A stretch of 64,000 nt of DNA from an uncultured Flavobacteriales bacterium (GTDB lineage Bacteria; Bacteroidota; Bacteroidia; Flavobacteriales; BACL11): assembly GCA_943789505.1 (NCBI GenBank), contig CALSUJ010000001.1, positions 248,001 through 312,000 on the forward strand. The letters are read 5' to 3'. A model generated the notes under the pieces. It ran no database searches. It had not been told where the DNA came from and worked only from the letters and a program-made list of their open reading frames with translations. Below, one piece after another: positions 40,474-49,286 of the stretch. The translations under genes and the position numbers were made by a program. Numbering within the stretch: position 1 is the first letter of the stretch; each line of letters begins with the position of its first letter.

Positions 40474-42224
40474 TTTAAGGCAGTTTCAACTTCAATAATT
40501 ATATTTTTTGCTTTTGTGAGTACAGTGTCCATTTGTGCGTTTTTATTGCTTTCAGGTGCATAGCGTGCAAATTCACATTCATCTAAAAGTGTAATGAACT
40601 TGCTTTCAATAGTATTCTTAATATCGGAAGATTTGAAAAAAGTACTTACTGTTTCTTTGGATAAGTCAGCACTTTCAACTTTGAATTTATCAGCAAAATA
40701 ACCCCAAAGTGATTTTTCTATTTCTTCAAAAAAGGAATCAAAATCATTAGAATTTATGCATATTTGTGCAGTTTTTAGTCTTTTTAGCGCTATTTTGTTT
40801 GCTTTTCTGTTTTTCCACTCACTGCTTGATGTGTTATTTTTACCAACTATTTTATTGTAAATCCATAAAAAGATAAGTAAAAGTATTGGTAATAAGAAAA
40901 GGGTGTAAAAAAGTTTTGGGTGTATTATTCTTTCTTTTATTACTTGCAAGTTACTTTCTGTAAAAATATAGTGTATATCTTTCTGCTCGGCCATAACGTT
41001 TTGCTTGTTTACTATCCCTGATTCTTGCTCATTATTTTTACTTGCTAATATTGTTAAATCGTGCTTGCTCGATTTCTTAGTTTCGTATTGTTTCTTTTTC
41101 GTATTGTAAACTATAAGGCTTGCCGATGGAATGCTATAATTTCCTTTATATCTTGGAATTAATAAGTATTCAAAAGTTTTAACGCTTCTTTTTCTTCCTC
41201 CTTCAAATATTCTGTCGCTAATTTTCGGGTCATAAACTTCAAAATCTTCAGGAAATTGAATGGATAAAGGTTCTATTAATTCTATGTTTCCGCTGCCTGT
41301 AATTGTTAATTTGTATGTAATGGCATCATTGGCATTTATACTGGTATTGTCAACTGATGATTTTATTTTCATATCTCCAACTGCACCTTTAAAATTATTG
41401 GGTTTGTTGGTTAATTCAGCTACCTTAATGGTAATCGGTTTTGAACGGATAAATTCTTCTTGAAGATTGTGGCCGCCACCAAAAAAGTTAGCAAAAGGAT
41501 CACGATTATTTCTTTTCTTTTGAATACGGATACTGCACTTGAGTTCAATAGGGTCAATCACTAGCTCGCCAGATTTTTGTGCAGTCAGCACTGATTTTTT
41601 TATGGTTGCAACATTATAAGCAATACCATCAATCACATCTCGTTTAAAACGACTTGACGCTTCCAAATCCTTTGCCCAAAATCCGTTTAAAGCTGGCAGT
41701 GAAGATAGTTCAGTGTTGTGCAAATCAAGCCTAGTAAATAATTTATAGCTGACTAAAATTTGCTCTCCAACTATAATGTTTCTTTTACTTACTTCAACTT
41801 TAACAAATAAGTTGTCGGCTAGGGCTTGTTGTTGGGCTTTATTTCTTTCACTTCCCCTTACCACTTTTAGTGCGTATGCCTTACTTTGTATCTTTTTTCC
41901 TTTAACATTAATGCTAGCGGGGCTTATGGTATAAGTGCCTTCTTTTACTGCTTTTACATAGTAGGAATAAGTAGTAGAGCTAGTATTTTGACTTTTTCCG
42001 TTAACAAAACTATAACTACTTTGTGTTGAAGGGTTAGGACCGCTCAATACTTTTAATCCTTTAAAATTTGGAGATTTAAAATTCTGTCCTTTTGTGTTAA
42101 TTTTATATTGGATAACAATTTGTTCCCCAACTAAAGCAGGGTTTTTGTCGGCTGACACCTTTAGTTGCTGTGCTTGTAATAAAGCACTGCAAAACAAGAA
42201 TAATATAATACTTAATTTTTTCAA
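40470..42224 (-). CDS. batD: BatD family protein
   Basis: A 584-residue protein with a signal peptide (MKKLSIILFLFCSALLQAQ). A large periplasmic part contains tandem oxygen-tolerance (BatD) beta-sandwich domains, recognisable by LKVSADKNPALVGEQIVIQY at the start and by VEVSKRNIIVGEQILVSYKL. One membrane segment is at about 428-450 (FYTLFLLPILLLIFLWIY), followed by a cytoplasmic helical tail. It lies between batC (1-base gap) and batE. Confidence 0.92.
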   Translation of the reverse strand: MKKLSIILFLFCSALLQAQQLKVSADKNPALVGEQIVIQYKINTKGQNFKSPNFKGLKVLSGPNPSTQSSYSFVNGKSQNTSSTTYSYYVKAVKEGTYTISPASINVKGKKIQSKAYALKVVRGSERNKAQQQALADNLFVKVEVSKRNIIVGEQILVSYKLFTRLDLHNTELSSLPALNGFWAKDLEASSRFKRDVIDGIAYNVATIKKSVLTAQKSGELVIDPIELKCSIRIQKKRNNRDPFANFFGGGHNLQEEFIRSKPITIKVAELTNKPNNFKGAVGDMKIKSSVDNTSINANDAITYKLTITGSGNIELIEPLSIQFPEDFEVYDPKISDRIFEGGRKRSVKTFEYLLIPRYKGNYSIPSASLIVYNTKKKQYETKKSSKHDLTILASKNNEQESGIVNKQNVMAEQKDIHYIFTESNLQVIKERIIHPKLFYTLFLLPILLLIFLWIYNKIVGKNNTSSSEWKNRKANKIALKRLKTAQICINSNDFDSFFEEIEKSLWGYFADKFKVESADLSKETVSTFFKSSDIKNTIESKFITLLDECEFARYAPESNKNAQMDTVLTKAKNIIIEVETALK

Positions 42225-42225
42225 T

Positions 42226-42945
42226 TTACCAATCCTTTAATACTTTTACTCTTTTTCCTTTTACTTTCTTTTTCTGTAATTCTTCTTGCAACTCTTTTTC
42301 TTTTTGTTGTATTGCTTCTAACATTTTTTCGGCCGTTTCTTTGCTCATTTCTTCTTTCTTTTCCTCTGGCTTACTTTCCTTTTTTTCTTCTTTGTTTTCT
42401 TTGTTTTCTTGATTCTGTTCTTGCTCCTTATTTTCTTTTTCTTCCTCTTTATTTTCTCCGTCTTTATCTTGTTCTTGCTCGTCCTTATTTTCTTTATTTT
42501 CGTCTTTATTTTCTTGTTCTTGCTGTTGTTTTTGCTTATGCGTAATTGCTAAGTTATGTCTTGTGTCTTTATCCTTAGGATTAATCCGTAATGAGCTTTT
42601 GTAGGCGTCAATTGCCTCTTCTAGTTTCTGTTCTTTTACTAATGAATTTCCTAAATTATGATACACTTTTGCTAAATCAGTTTCAGTAGGAGCATTATCC
42701 TTTAGTGCATCAAAAAGTGCAGAAGATTCTTCATAGCGTTCTTGTTTGTAAACAGCATCCGCTAAATTAAAAGAAGCATTAAAATAATCTTGGTCTTTTT
42801 CTAATGATTTTCGGTATTGCATTTCCGCCTCATTATAACTGCTGTCAGCATACAGTTTATTTCCATCTCTTAGGAATGATTTTTTATTCTGAGCAAAGGA
42901 GTTAAAACTCATTAAAAAAGATAATATGATGAGTATGTTTTTCAT
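42226..42945 (-). CDS. batC: BatC family TPR protein with Glu/Lys/Asn-rich tail
   Basis: A 239-residue protein with a signal peptide (core ILIILSFLMSFNSFA). TPR repeats cover about residues 22-135 (LYADSSYNEAEMQYRKSLEK, KVYHNLGNSLVKEQKLEEAI). A highly charged low-complexity region follows at about 138-215, made mostly of Glu, Lys, Asn and Gln, coded by an almost pure purine strand. The ATG overlaps the batB stop by 1 base. It may act as a scaffold for Bat proteins (inferred). Confidence 0.9.
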   Translation of the reverse strand: MKNILIILSFLMSFNSFAQNKKSFLRDGNKLYADSSYNEAEMQYRKSLEKDQDYFNASFNLADAVYKQERYEESSALFDALKDNAPTETDLAKVYHNLGNSLVKEQKLEEAIDAYKSSLRINPKDKDTRHNLAITHKQKQQQEQENKDENKENKDEQEQDKDGENKEEEKENKEQEQNQENKENKEEKKESKPEEKKEEMSKETAEKMLEAIQQKEKELQEELQKKKVKGKRVKVLKDW

Positions 42946-43979
42946 TAGTCTTTATAAAAATTAATACGGTTACTCCATTTATTTTTTTTCCCTAAAAGTA
43001 TTAAGTCAATTATCAATAGTAATAATGCTAGGCCAATAAATAATTGAAATCTGTCTTTGTACTCAGTAAATACCATGGTGCCAATTTCTTTCTTCTCCAT
43101 TTTATTGATTTCAGCAAATAGTGTGGATAGTCCTGCTTTGGAGTTGTTGGCACGTACATAAGTTCCTTTTCCAGCATTGGCAATTTGCTGTAATAAATTC
43201 TCGTTTAGCTTACTGACTACTGTATTCCCATCTCTATCTTTTCTGTAGCCCGTTCGGTTTCCGTATTTGTTATAAATAGGGATAGGACCTCCTTTACTGA
43301 GTCCCATTCCTAAAGTATGTACAAAAATCCCTAGCTCATTGGCCTGTTCAGCACTTTCAATGGCTTTTTCATCATGGCTTTCACCATCAGTAATAATAAT
43401 GATGGCTTTATTTTGTGCATTTTCCATGTCAAATGATTGCATACTTAAATCAATAGCCTTTGCAATTTCAGTACCTTGGGTTGGTATTATATTTGTGTTT
43501 ACTGTGGATAAAAATAATTTGGCGGCTGAATAGTCAGTTGTAATAGGTAATTGTACATAAGCCTCTCCTGCAAAAACAATCAATCCAATTCTATCACCTT
43601 GGAGTTTATTAATTAATTGGGAGATGGCAAGCTTAGCTCTTTCCAGCCTGTTAGGTTTTATGTCCTCTGCCATCATGGAGTTGGAAAGGTCAATGGCTAT
43701 CATTAAATCCACACCCTCTCTTTTTACTTCTTCCATTTTTGTACCTACTTGCGGGTTTGCAATTCCAATAATGAGAGCTATAAAAATAAGAAGTGTAAGC
43801 ATGTTCTTTATTTGTGTTCTCCCTTTGGAAAACGAATGCATGAGTTCTTTTACTAATTTGCTTTCTCCAAAAAGAGCTAAGGCAGTTGCCTTCCATCTAC
43901 TATAAAGGAGCATGGCAAGTATTAAAACAGGAATTCCAAATAGAAATTTCAAATATTCGATATGTTCGTATCTTAACAT
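42945..43979 (-). CDS. batB: BatB, vWA-domain membrane protein
   Basis: A 344-residue protein. An N-terminal aerotolerance-type segment with two membrane helices (about 10-25 and 58-75) is followed by a von Willebrand A domain. The MIDAS motif is MIAIDLSNSMMAEDIKPNRLERAK (D-x-S-x-S, about residue 96). GLIVFAGEAYVQLPITTDY and IIIITDGESHDEKA follow. A C-terminal membrane helix lies at about 310-332. It is adjacent to batA (no gap) and its paralogue. Confidence 0.94.
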   Translation of the reverse strand: MLRYEHIEYLKFLFGIPVLILAMLLYSRWKATALALFGESKLVKELMHSFSKGRTQIKNMLTLLIFIALIIGIANPQVGTKMEEVKREGVDLMIAIDLSNSMMAEDIKPNRLERAKLAISQLINKLQGDRIGLIVFAGEAYVQLPITTDYSAAKLFLSTVNTNIIPTQGTEIAKAIDLSMQSFDMENAQNKAIIIITDGESHDEKAIESAEQANELGIFVHTLGMGLSKGGPIPIYNKYGNRTGYRKDRDGNTVVSKLNENLLQQIANAGKGTYVRANNSKAGLSTLFAEINKMEKKEIGTMVFTEYKDRFQLFIGLALLLLIIDLILLGKKNKWSNRINFYKD

Positions 43980-44969
43980 TTAAGGAATCTGTTTAAAATA
44001 AGTGATTTGTAAAATAAATCCTAGAAACAGTAACCCTAAAGTCCATAATGCAAAAGGTAAAAACTCCTCGGATCGCTTGTGAAATTCAGTAACTTCAATC
44101 TTTGATTTTTCTAAAGCGTCAATGTCTTTGTATATCTCTTTTAAAGAATTATTATTGGTAGCTCTAAAGTATTTTCCATCTGTTAGTGTTGCAATATCTT
44201 GCAAAGTTTTTTCATCAATTTTCACTTCAACTTCTTGATATTGTATTCCGAATGGTGTTTGAAAAGGGTAGGGAGCAAAACCCTCAGTACCCACACCAAT
44301 GGTATAAACTCGAATACCAAATTTTTGGGCAATTTCTGCTGCAGTAAGTGGCGCTATTGTCCCACTATTGTTTACTCCATCAGTAAGTAAAATAATTATT
44401 TTCGAAATCGATTCAGAATCCTTAAGTCGATTAACTGCAGTAGCTAATCCCATTCCAATAGCTGTTCCGTCATCCACCATACCACTTTTTACATCCTTAA
44501 ATAAATTAATAAGTACATTGTGGTCGGTTGTTAGCGGGCATTGAGTAAAGCTCTCTCCTGCAAAAATAACCAAGCCAACTCTATCGTTTTTTCTTTTGCT
44601 AATAAAGTCCATGGCTACATTTTTGGAAGCTTCTAATCTATCAGGTTTTAAATCCTGAGCTAACATACTTCCTGAAATATCCATAGCCAAAACAATATCA
44701 ATTCCTTCAGTGGTGCTTTCTTCCCAGTTGGTGGACGATTGTGGGCGAGCCAAAGCAATAATCATTAGTGCAGCTGCTCCAATTTTCAAAAGAGTAGGAA
44801 TGTGGCGTAATTGTTGTTTTATTGTAGGCTTAGTGTTTATTGCCTTAGTTCCTGAAAATAAAATAGTGCTGCTACTGCTATTGTGTTTTAATACATGCCA
44901 TATTAGTAATGCTAAAGGCAGAACCAAAAGGAAGAAAAACTCGCTATTTACAAAAGTATAATTAGCCAT
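43980..44969 (-). CDS. batA: BatA, vWA-domain membrane protein
   Basis: A 329-residue paralogue of BatB. It has two N-terminal membrane helices, then a vWA domain with MIDAS motif LAMDISGSMLAQDLKPDRLE (about residue 94), GLVIFAGESFTQCPLTTDH and IIILLTDGVNNSG. A C-terminal helix FALWTLGLLFLGFILQITYF is present. The start overlaps the preceding gene's stop by 8 bases. It probably forms a membrane complex with BatB, with metal-dependent ligand binding in the periplasm. Confidence 0.94.
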   Translation of the reverse strand: MANYTFVNSEFFFLLVLPLALLIWHVLKHNSSSSTILFSGTKAINTKPTIKQQLRHIPTLLKIGAAALMIIALARPQSSTNWEESTTEGIDIVLAMDISGSMLAQDLKPDRLEASKNVAMDFISKRKNDRVGLVIFAGESFTQCPLTTDHNVLINLFKDVKSGMVDDGTAIGMGLATAVNRLKDSESISKIIILLTDGVNNSGTIAPLTAAEIAQKFGIRVYTIGVGTEGFAPYPFQTPFGIQYQEVEVKIDEKTLQDIATLTDGKYFRATNNNSLKEIYKDIDALEKSKIEVTEFHKRSEEFLPFALWTLGLLFLGFILQITYFKQIP

Positions 44970-45819
44970 TGTTTACTTTCTTTTCTTTTGTTTGTCCAAC
45001 AAAATGTTTTGCCAATTGCATACTTTCTTTATTCTCACCCTCATCAGGTTTGCTTTTGGCAAATTTTGCTAAATCGGCTCTTTGTAATAGCATGGTTATA
45101 CTCGCTAACTGATCGTTATTTACTTTGCTTTTTAGTTCGCTTATTATCTCATCAGTAGCCAATTCAAGGGCAATAAAGTTGAATCTATTTTCAGTATATC
45201 TCCTAATAATTTCTGAAAGTTCAGAATGATACTCTTTTACACTTCCCCCTTGCCAAAGTTGTGCTTTATCCAATTTTGTTAATTGTTGTAGGGCAGTAAT
45301 GTCAGCAGGGATAATCACTTCAGGCTTTTCAATAATCTCTTCCTCTTTTTTATTGAACACATACTTTTTAAGTAAGAAAATAATAAGGATCAAAACAATA
45401 ATGCCAACTAGCCAAGTCCAGATATCGCTCCAACCGATAGGTGCTTCCATAGGTTGTTTTATATCTTTTAGTTCAGCTCCTTCTTCCAGTATAACAGTTT
45501 GCACAGTTAGGAGTAATCCTTCAGTTTTGCTATTTGCTGAAAAAGAAATAGGAGGGACATAGTAGCTTCCACTATCCCAAGCTGTTATGATGAAGTTTTG
45601 TGAAATTAAATTTTCAGTTGTATCTATTTTTCCCTCCTGAATAATCTCAATTCCTTCCACTAAAAACTCTTCATAAGTAGGCCAAACTTCTGTTTTGCCA
45701 ATAGTATTACTAATACTAAAGTTTATTTGCTCGCCAATAAGAATAGAGTTGGTGTCCAATACTGCTGTTTGGGCAAAAATGAAATTGCTAATAAATAGGC
45801 ATAAGATTAATTTTTTCAT
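44962..45819 (-). CDS. BatD-like membrane protein of the Bat operon
   Basis: A 285-residue protein with a signal peptide (MKKLILCLFISNFIFAQ). An N-terminal beta domain starts TAVLDTNSILIGEQINFSIS, similar to the BatD repeat start. A membrane helix lies at about 130-152 (WTWLVGIIVLILIIFLLKK), and a cytoplasmic helical part includes EYHSELSEIIRRYTENRFNF. The C-terminal part resembles DUF4381-type proteins found between DUF58 and vWA genes. It overlaps the DUF58 gene by 4 bases and batA by 8. Confidence 0.82.
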   Translation of the reverse strand: MKKLILCLFISNFIFAQTAVLDTNSILIGEQINFSISNTIGKTEVWPTYEEFLVEGIEIIQEGKIDTTENLISQNFIITAWDSGSYYVPPISFSANSKTEGLLLTVQTVILEEGAELKDIKQPMEAPIGWSDIWTWLVGIIVLILIIFLLKKYVFNKKEEEIIEKPEVIIPADITALQQLTKLDKAQLWQGGSVKEYHSELSEIIRRYTENRFNFIALELATDEIISELKSKVNNDQLASITMLLQRADLAKFAKSKPDEGENKESMQLAKHFVGQTKEKKVNNG

Positions 45820-46691
45820 CTTCTTTTTCCTCTAGTTTTAAAAAAATTAATAAGGGGTTTTACATAATCTGTCCCTGTGGTTATGTCAATTAAATCCACA
45901 CCACTAGCTGGGAATAGCTTGCGTAACTTCTCAGTAGCTTGGGCTCTATTTTTCGCAAAATTATCACGAACTTTTTTGCTTGAAGTATCTACAAATAGCA
46001 TTTTTTCTGTTTCGGCATCTTGCATAGGTACAAGTCCAACATTGGGCAAAGTATCTTCTCTCTTATCGTGTATTCTTAGAGCTACTAAGTCGTGTTTTTT
46101 ACTGGCAATTTTTAAGGGTCTGTCAAATTCTTTACTCATAAAATCAGAGAGAATAAAGCAAATACTTCTTTTCTTAATTACAGCTGAAAAATACTCTAAA
46201 GCGCCCGCAATATCAGTACCTTTTCCTGTTGGCTCAAAAGCTAATACTTCACGGATAATTCGTAAGATATGGCTTTTCCCTTTTTTAGGAGGGATAAATT
46301 GTTCTACCTTATCTGTAAAGAAAATAACACCTACTTTATCGTTATTATTAATGGCTGAAAAAGCAAGTATAGCGGCAAGCTCAGTAGCTAATTCTCTTTT
46401 AAATTGTTCCTGAGTTCCGAAATTACCGGATGCTGACATATCAATTAGTAGCATGACAGTCATCTCTCTTTCTTCCTCAAATACTTTTACAAATGGAGAG
46501 TTATAACGGGCAGTTACATTCCAATCAATGGATCGGATATCATCTCCTGGTTGATATTCTCGTACCTCTGAAAAAGCCATACCCTTCCCTTTAAAAGCCG
46601 TATGGTATTCTCCAGCAAATATATGGTTGGAGAGTCCTTTGGTTTTTATCTCAATCTTACGGACTTTTTTTAAAAGTGCTGAGGTGCTCAA
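45816..46691 (-). CDS. DUF58 domain protein (vWA-like), Bat operon
   Basis: A 291-residue cytoplasmic protein. The DUF58 signature FSEVREYQPGDDIRSIDWNVTARY is at about 41-64. It is followed by a vWA-like part with VMLLIDMSASGNFG (D-x-S-x-S, about residue 84) and FILSDFMSKEFDRPLKIASKKHDLVALRI. DUF58 proteins are regular partners of MoxR ATPases. It lies 78 bases after moxR and overlaps the next gene by 4 bases. Confidence 0.93.
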   Translation of the reverse strand: MSTSALLKKVRKIEIKTKGLSNHIFAGEYHTAFKGKGMAFSEVREYQPGDDIRSIDWNVTARYNSPFVKVFEEEREMTVMLLIDMSASGNFGTQEQFKRELATELAAILAFSAINNNDKVGVIFFTDKVEQFIPPKKGKSHILRIIREVLAFEPTGKGTDIAGALEYFSAVIKKRSICFILSDFMSKEFDRPLKIASKKHDLVALRIHDKREDTLPNVGLVPMQDAETEKMLFVDTSSKKVRDNFAKNRAQATEKLRKLFPASGVDLIDITTGTDYVKPLINFFKTRGKRR

Positions 46692-46769
46692 GCTGATTAC
46701 TGTTTTTATTTATTACTTATTAGTTGCTGTTGTATATTGGCTAATAGCAAAGTAGTTTATTTTTTCAAT

Positions 46770-47771
46770 TTACGGAATCTCTACTGCATTTAAAATTTCA
46801 GTAATAATATCTTCTGAAGTAATATTTTCAGCTTCAGCCTCATAAGTAAGTCCAATCCTATGGCGCAATACATCATGACAAAGGGCACGCACATCTTCAG
46901 GAATTACATAACCTCTACGCTTTATAAAAGCATAAGCCTTACTTGCAGCTGCTAGGTTAATACTTGCTCTTGGTGAACCTCCAAAAGAAATCATATCCTT
47001 GAATTTTGCTAATCCGTATTGTTCAGGATATCTTGTGGCAAATACAATATCAATAATGTATTGCTCAATTTTTTCATCCATGTATACCTCTTTTACTAAA
47101 TCACGAGCACGAATTATAGCATCTGTTTTTAGTACTGTATTGGCAGTAGGGAAAGTTTTTGCAAGATTGTGGCGAATAATCATTTTTTCTTCTTCCTTTC
47201 TAGGGTAGTCAATCACTACTTTAAGCATAAATCTATCCACCTGTGCTTCAGGTAATGGGTAAGTTCCTTCCTGTTCAACAGGATTTTGAGTTGCCATAAC
47301 TAGAAAAGGTTTGTCTAAAGGATAAGATTCGCCACCAATAGTTACTTGGCGTTCTTGCATGGCTTCCAGTAGTGCTGATTGCACCTTGGCAGGAGCACGA
47401 TTTATCTCATCTGCAAGAATAAAGTTAGCGAATATAGGTCCTTTTTTTACTGAGAAAGTTTCGTTTTTAGGACTGTATATTTGTGTTCCGATAATATCGG
47501 CAGGTAACAAATCAGGCGTAAATTGCAAGCGACTAAATTTAGCGTCAATTGTTTTGGCAAGTGTGCTTATGGCTAGTGTTTTTGCTAGCCCAGGCACTCC
47601 TTCCAAAAGGATGTGACCGTTAGAAAGTAAAGCAACTAAAAGGCGTTCGCTCATGTGCTTTTGCCCAACAATTACTTTGTTGAGTTCTAGCAAAAGCATA
47701 TCAATTATAGCGCTTTCCTTGTTTATCTTTTCGTTTAGTTCTTTTAAATCAGTTTGTACTATTTCAGTCAT
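46770..47771 (-). CDS. MoxR-family AAA+ ATPase
   Basis: A 333-residue AAA+ ATPase and first gene of the Bat operon. Walker A is in LEGVPGLAKTLAIS (about residue 60) and Walker B in FILADEINRAPAKVQSALLEAM. Sensor 1 is MATQNPVEQEGTYPLPEAQVDRF, and the lid region is GGSPRASINLAAASKAYAF. MoxR proteins act as chaperones that remodel vWA partners. The start MTEIVQ is preferred, since an upstream ATG would lie across the promoter's expected transcription start. Confidence 0.95.
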   Translation of the reverse strand: MTEIVQTDLKELNEKINKESAIIDMLLLELNKVIVGQKHMSERLLVALLSNGHILLEGVPGLAKTLAISTLAKTIDAKFSRLQFTPDLLPADIIGTQIYSPKNETFSVKKGPIFANFILADEINRAPAKVQSALLEAMQERQVTIGGESYPLDKPFLVMATQNPVEQEGTYPLPEAQVDRFMLKVVIDYPRKEEEKMIIRHNLAKTFPTANTVLKTDAIIRARDLVKEVYMDEKIEQYIIDIVFATRYPEQYGLAKFKDMISFGGSPRASINLAAASKAYAFIKRRGYVIPEDVRALCHDVLRHRIGLTYEAEAENITSEDIITEILNAVEIP

Positions 47772-47792
47772 TTTATGTTTTTTTAGCGAATG

Positions 47793-47822
47793 CAAATTTA
47801 AGTTTTGTAATTTTATGTGCAA
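47793..47822 (-). promoter_or_regulatory. Promoter of the moxR-bat operon
   Basis: On the minus strand, TTTG at the -33 position (47823-47820), a 19-base spacer, then TAAATTTG (47800-47793). Both elements match the Bacteroidota consensus, and the ATG at 47771 is 21 bases downstream. A run of 14 A (plus strand 47853-47866) lies about 30 bases upstream and may act like an UP element. Confidence 0.7.
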
Positions 47823-47852
47823 ATGGAAACGCTATTTTTTTCTCAATATTAT

Positions 47853-47866
47853 AAAAAAAAAAAAAA
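47853..47866. repeat. A14 homopolymer tract
   Basis: Fourteen consecutive A on the plus strand in the intergenic region between moxR and the DUF983 gene. It is upstream of the moxR promoter. Such tracts vary in length by slippage and are error-prone in sequencing. Confidence 0.85.
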
Positions 47867-47953
47867 TCCATTTTTTTGCTGGAATTTTTTAAGTGTACAT
47901 ATTGTTGATTAGGTTGCTATATAGTTCTTTTATTCTGTAATGATACCTATTAA

Positions 47954-48349
47954 TTAATAGCTGTCATTTGGAATGTATTTAACAAAAAAATTAATCCAAA
48001 TTAATCTAGAAACATGATAATTAAGCGGTGATACTAGTAATATTGCAATAACGATAATTAATATCTCATTATAAATATTAATTAGTGGAAAAAAAAAGCT
48101 TGTTAATGTCCAGAAGAGTACCATTACTGCAACACTAATAGAATAGCTAACATACATGGATCCATACCAGAATCCTATTTCTAATTCATAGGATAAAGAG
48201 CAATTTTCACATGTTTGACATGTATTTTCAGCACTAAAAAACATGTTTTTAATAGGATTATTAGTAGCCCAAAAGCTACCAATATGACATTTAGGACATT
48301 TATTAAATAAAATACTGTACAGCTTTGATCCTTTACTAAGTAATTTCAT
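47954..48349 (-). CDS. DUF983 family membrane protein with zinc-ribbon-like Cys
   Basis: A 131-residue protein. The N-terminal part has KCPKCHIGSFW and a second Cys cluster TCQTCENC, a likely metal-binding pair. Then come SYELEIGFWYGSMYVSYSIS and two hydrophobic segments (about 65-90 and 95-115). This layout is that of the DUF983 family, whose function is unknown. It is divergent from truA. Confidence 0.85.
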   Translation of the reverse strand: MKLLSKGSKLYSILFNKCPKCHIGSFWATNNPIKNMFFSAENTCQTCENCSLSYELEIGFWYGSMYVSYSISVAVMVLFWTLTSFFFPLINIYNEILIIVIAILLVSPLNYHVSRLIWINFFVKYIPNDSY

Positions 48350-48532
48350 AATTTATATTTTAGTAACTTTAAAACTATTTTTTTTCAAGATGCCAATGCT
48401 TGATAAACTCATGATTATTTAAGCTAATGATTTACCTTTTGGTGTTTTCTTGCTATAAGGCAAATTTATAAATACTTTAATATTATTTTATATTAAATCA
48501 AAGAAATCTCAATAAGTAAATGGCAAAATTAT

Positions 48533-48540
48533 TACCTTTG
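48533..48540 (+). promoter_or_regulatory. Candidate -7 box for truA
   Basis: TACCTTTG is an exact TAnnTTTG match that ends 5 bases before the truA ATG. No TTG is found at the -33 spacing. If used, the truA transcript would be nearly leaderless. Confidence 0.45.
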
Positions 48541-48545
48541 CCCAC

Positions 48546-49286
48546 ATGCGATTTTTCATTGAACTTTCTTATAAAGGCACAAATTACCATGGGTGGCAAG
48601 TGCAACCTAATGCCAATACGGTACAGGCCGAAATAAACAAAGCGCTTAGCCTTATTTTAAATGCCAAAATTGAAGTGTCTGGTGCAGGGCGAACAGATGC
48701 TGGGGTACATGCTAAGCAAATGTTTGCTCATTTTGATTATGATTCAGAATTTGATTTTCACACTACTATTATAAAACTCAATAGCTTTTTAGCAAACGAT
48801 ATTGCTGTGTGTTCTTTTTTTAAAGTAAAGGATGAGGTTTCTTCTCGTTTTGATGCTTTAAGTAGAATTTACCATTATAATATTGTTCAGCAGAAAAGTC
48901 CGTTTAAAACAACGGCTTATTTTGTGCATAAACCCTTGGATGTTAAACAAATGAACTTAGCTTCTCAGTATCTCTTAGGAAAACAGGATTTCACTTCTTT
49001 TTCTAAAGCCAATACCCAAACCTTTACCAATAATTGCAATGTAATGTTGGCAAGTTGGCAATGGCAGGATGGCGAGCTTGTTTTTACCATTAAAGCCGAT
49101 AGGTTTTTGCGCAATATGGTAAGAGCAATAGTAGGTACTTTACTTGAAGTAGGGATAGGTAAAATTAAAGCAGTACAAGTAAAAGAAATAATTGATCAAA
49201 ACGACAGGTGTATGGCTGGAACTTCAGTGCCCGCAAATGCACTTTTTTTAAGTGAAATTGAGTATCCAAAAGACATTTTTATATAA
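48546..49286 (+). CDS. truA: tRNA pseudouridine(38-40) synthase
   Basis: A 246-residue enzyme that converts U38-U40 of the tRNA anticodon arm to pseudouridine. The N-terminal motif YKGTNYHGWQVQPNANTVQ and the catalytic Asp in SGAGRTDAGVHAKQMFAHFD (about residue 57) are visible. RFLRNMVRAIVGTLLEVG is the conserved C-terminal segment. The stop codon is directly followed by the ABC transporter start codon. Confidence 0.97.
   Translation: MRFFIELSYKGTNYHGWQVQPNANTVQAEINKALSLILNAKIEVSGAGRTDAGVHAKQMFAHFDYDSEFDFHTTIIKLNSFLANDIAVCSFFKVKDEVSSRFDALSRIYHYNIVQQKSPFKTTAYFVHKPLDVKQMNLASQYLLGKQDFTSFSKANTQTFTNNCNVMLASWQWQDGELVFTIKADRFLRNMVRAIVGTLLEVGIGKIKAVQVKEIIDQNDRCMAGTSVPANALFLSEIEYPKDIFI

Noticed and set aside
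42312-42545. Plus-strand frame rich in Leu and Phe opposite batC
   Set aside because: It is the complement of the Glu/Lys-rich batC tail; its hydrophobic look is a by-product of that composition.
48350-48545. Possible tRNA or small RNA in the longest intergenic gap
   Set aside because: No cloverleaf, no stable GC-rich stem and no conserved RNA motif were seen; it is plain AT-rich promoter DNA.
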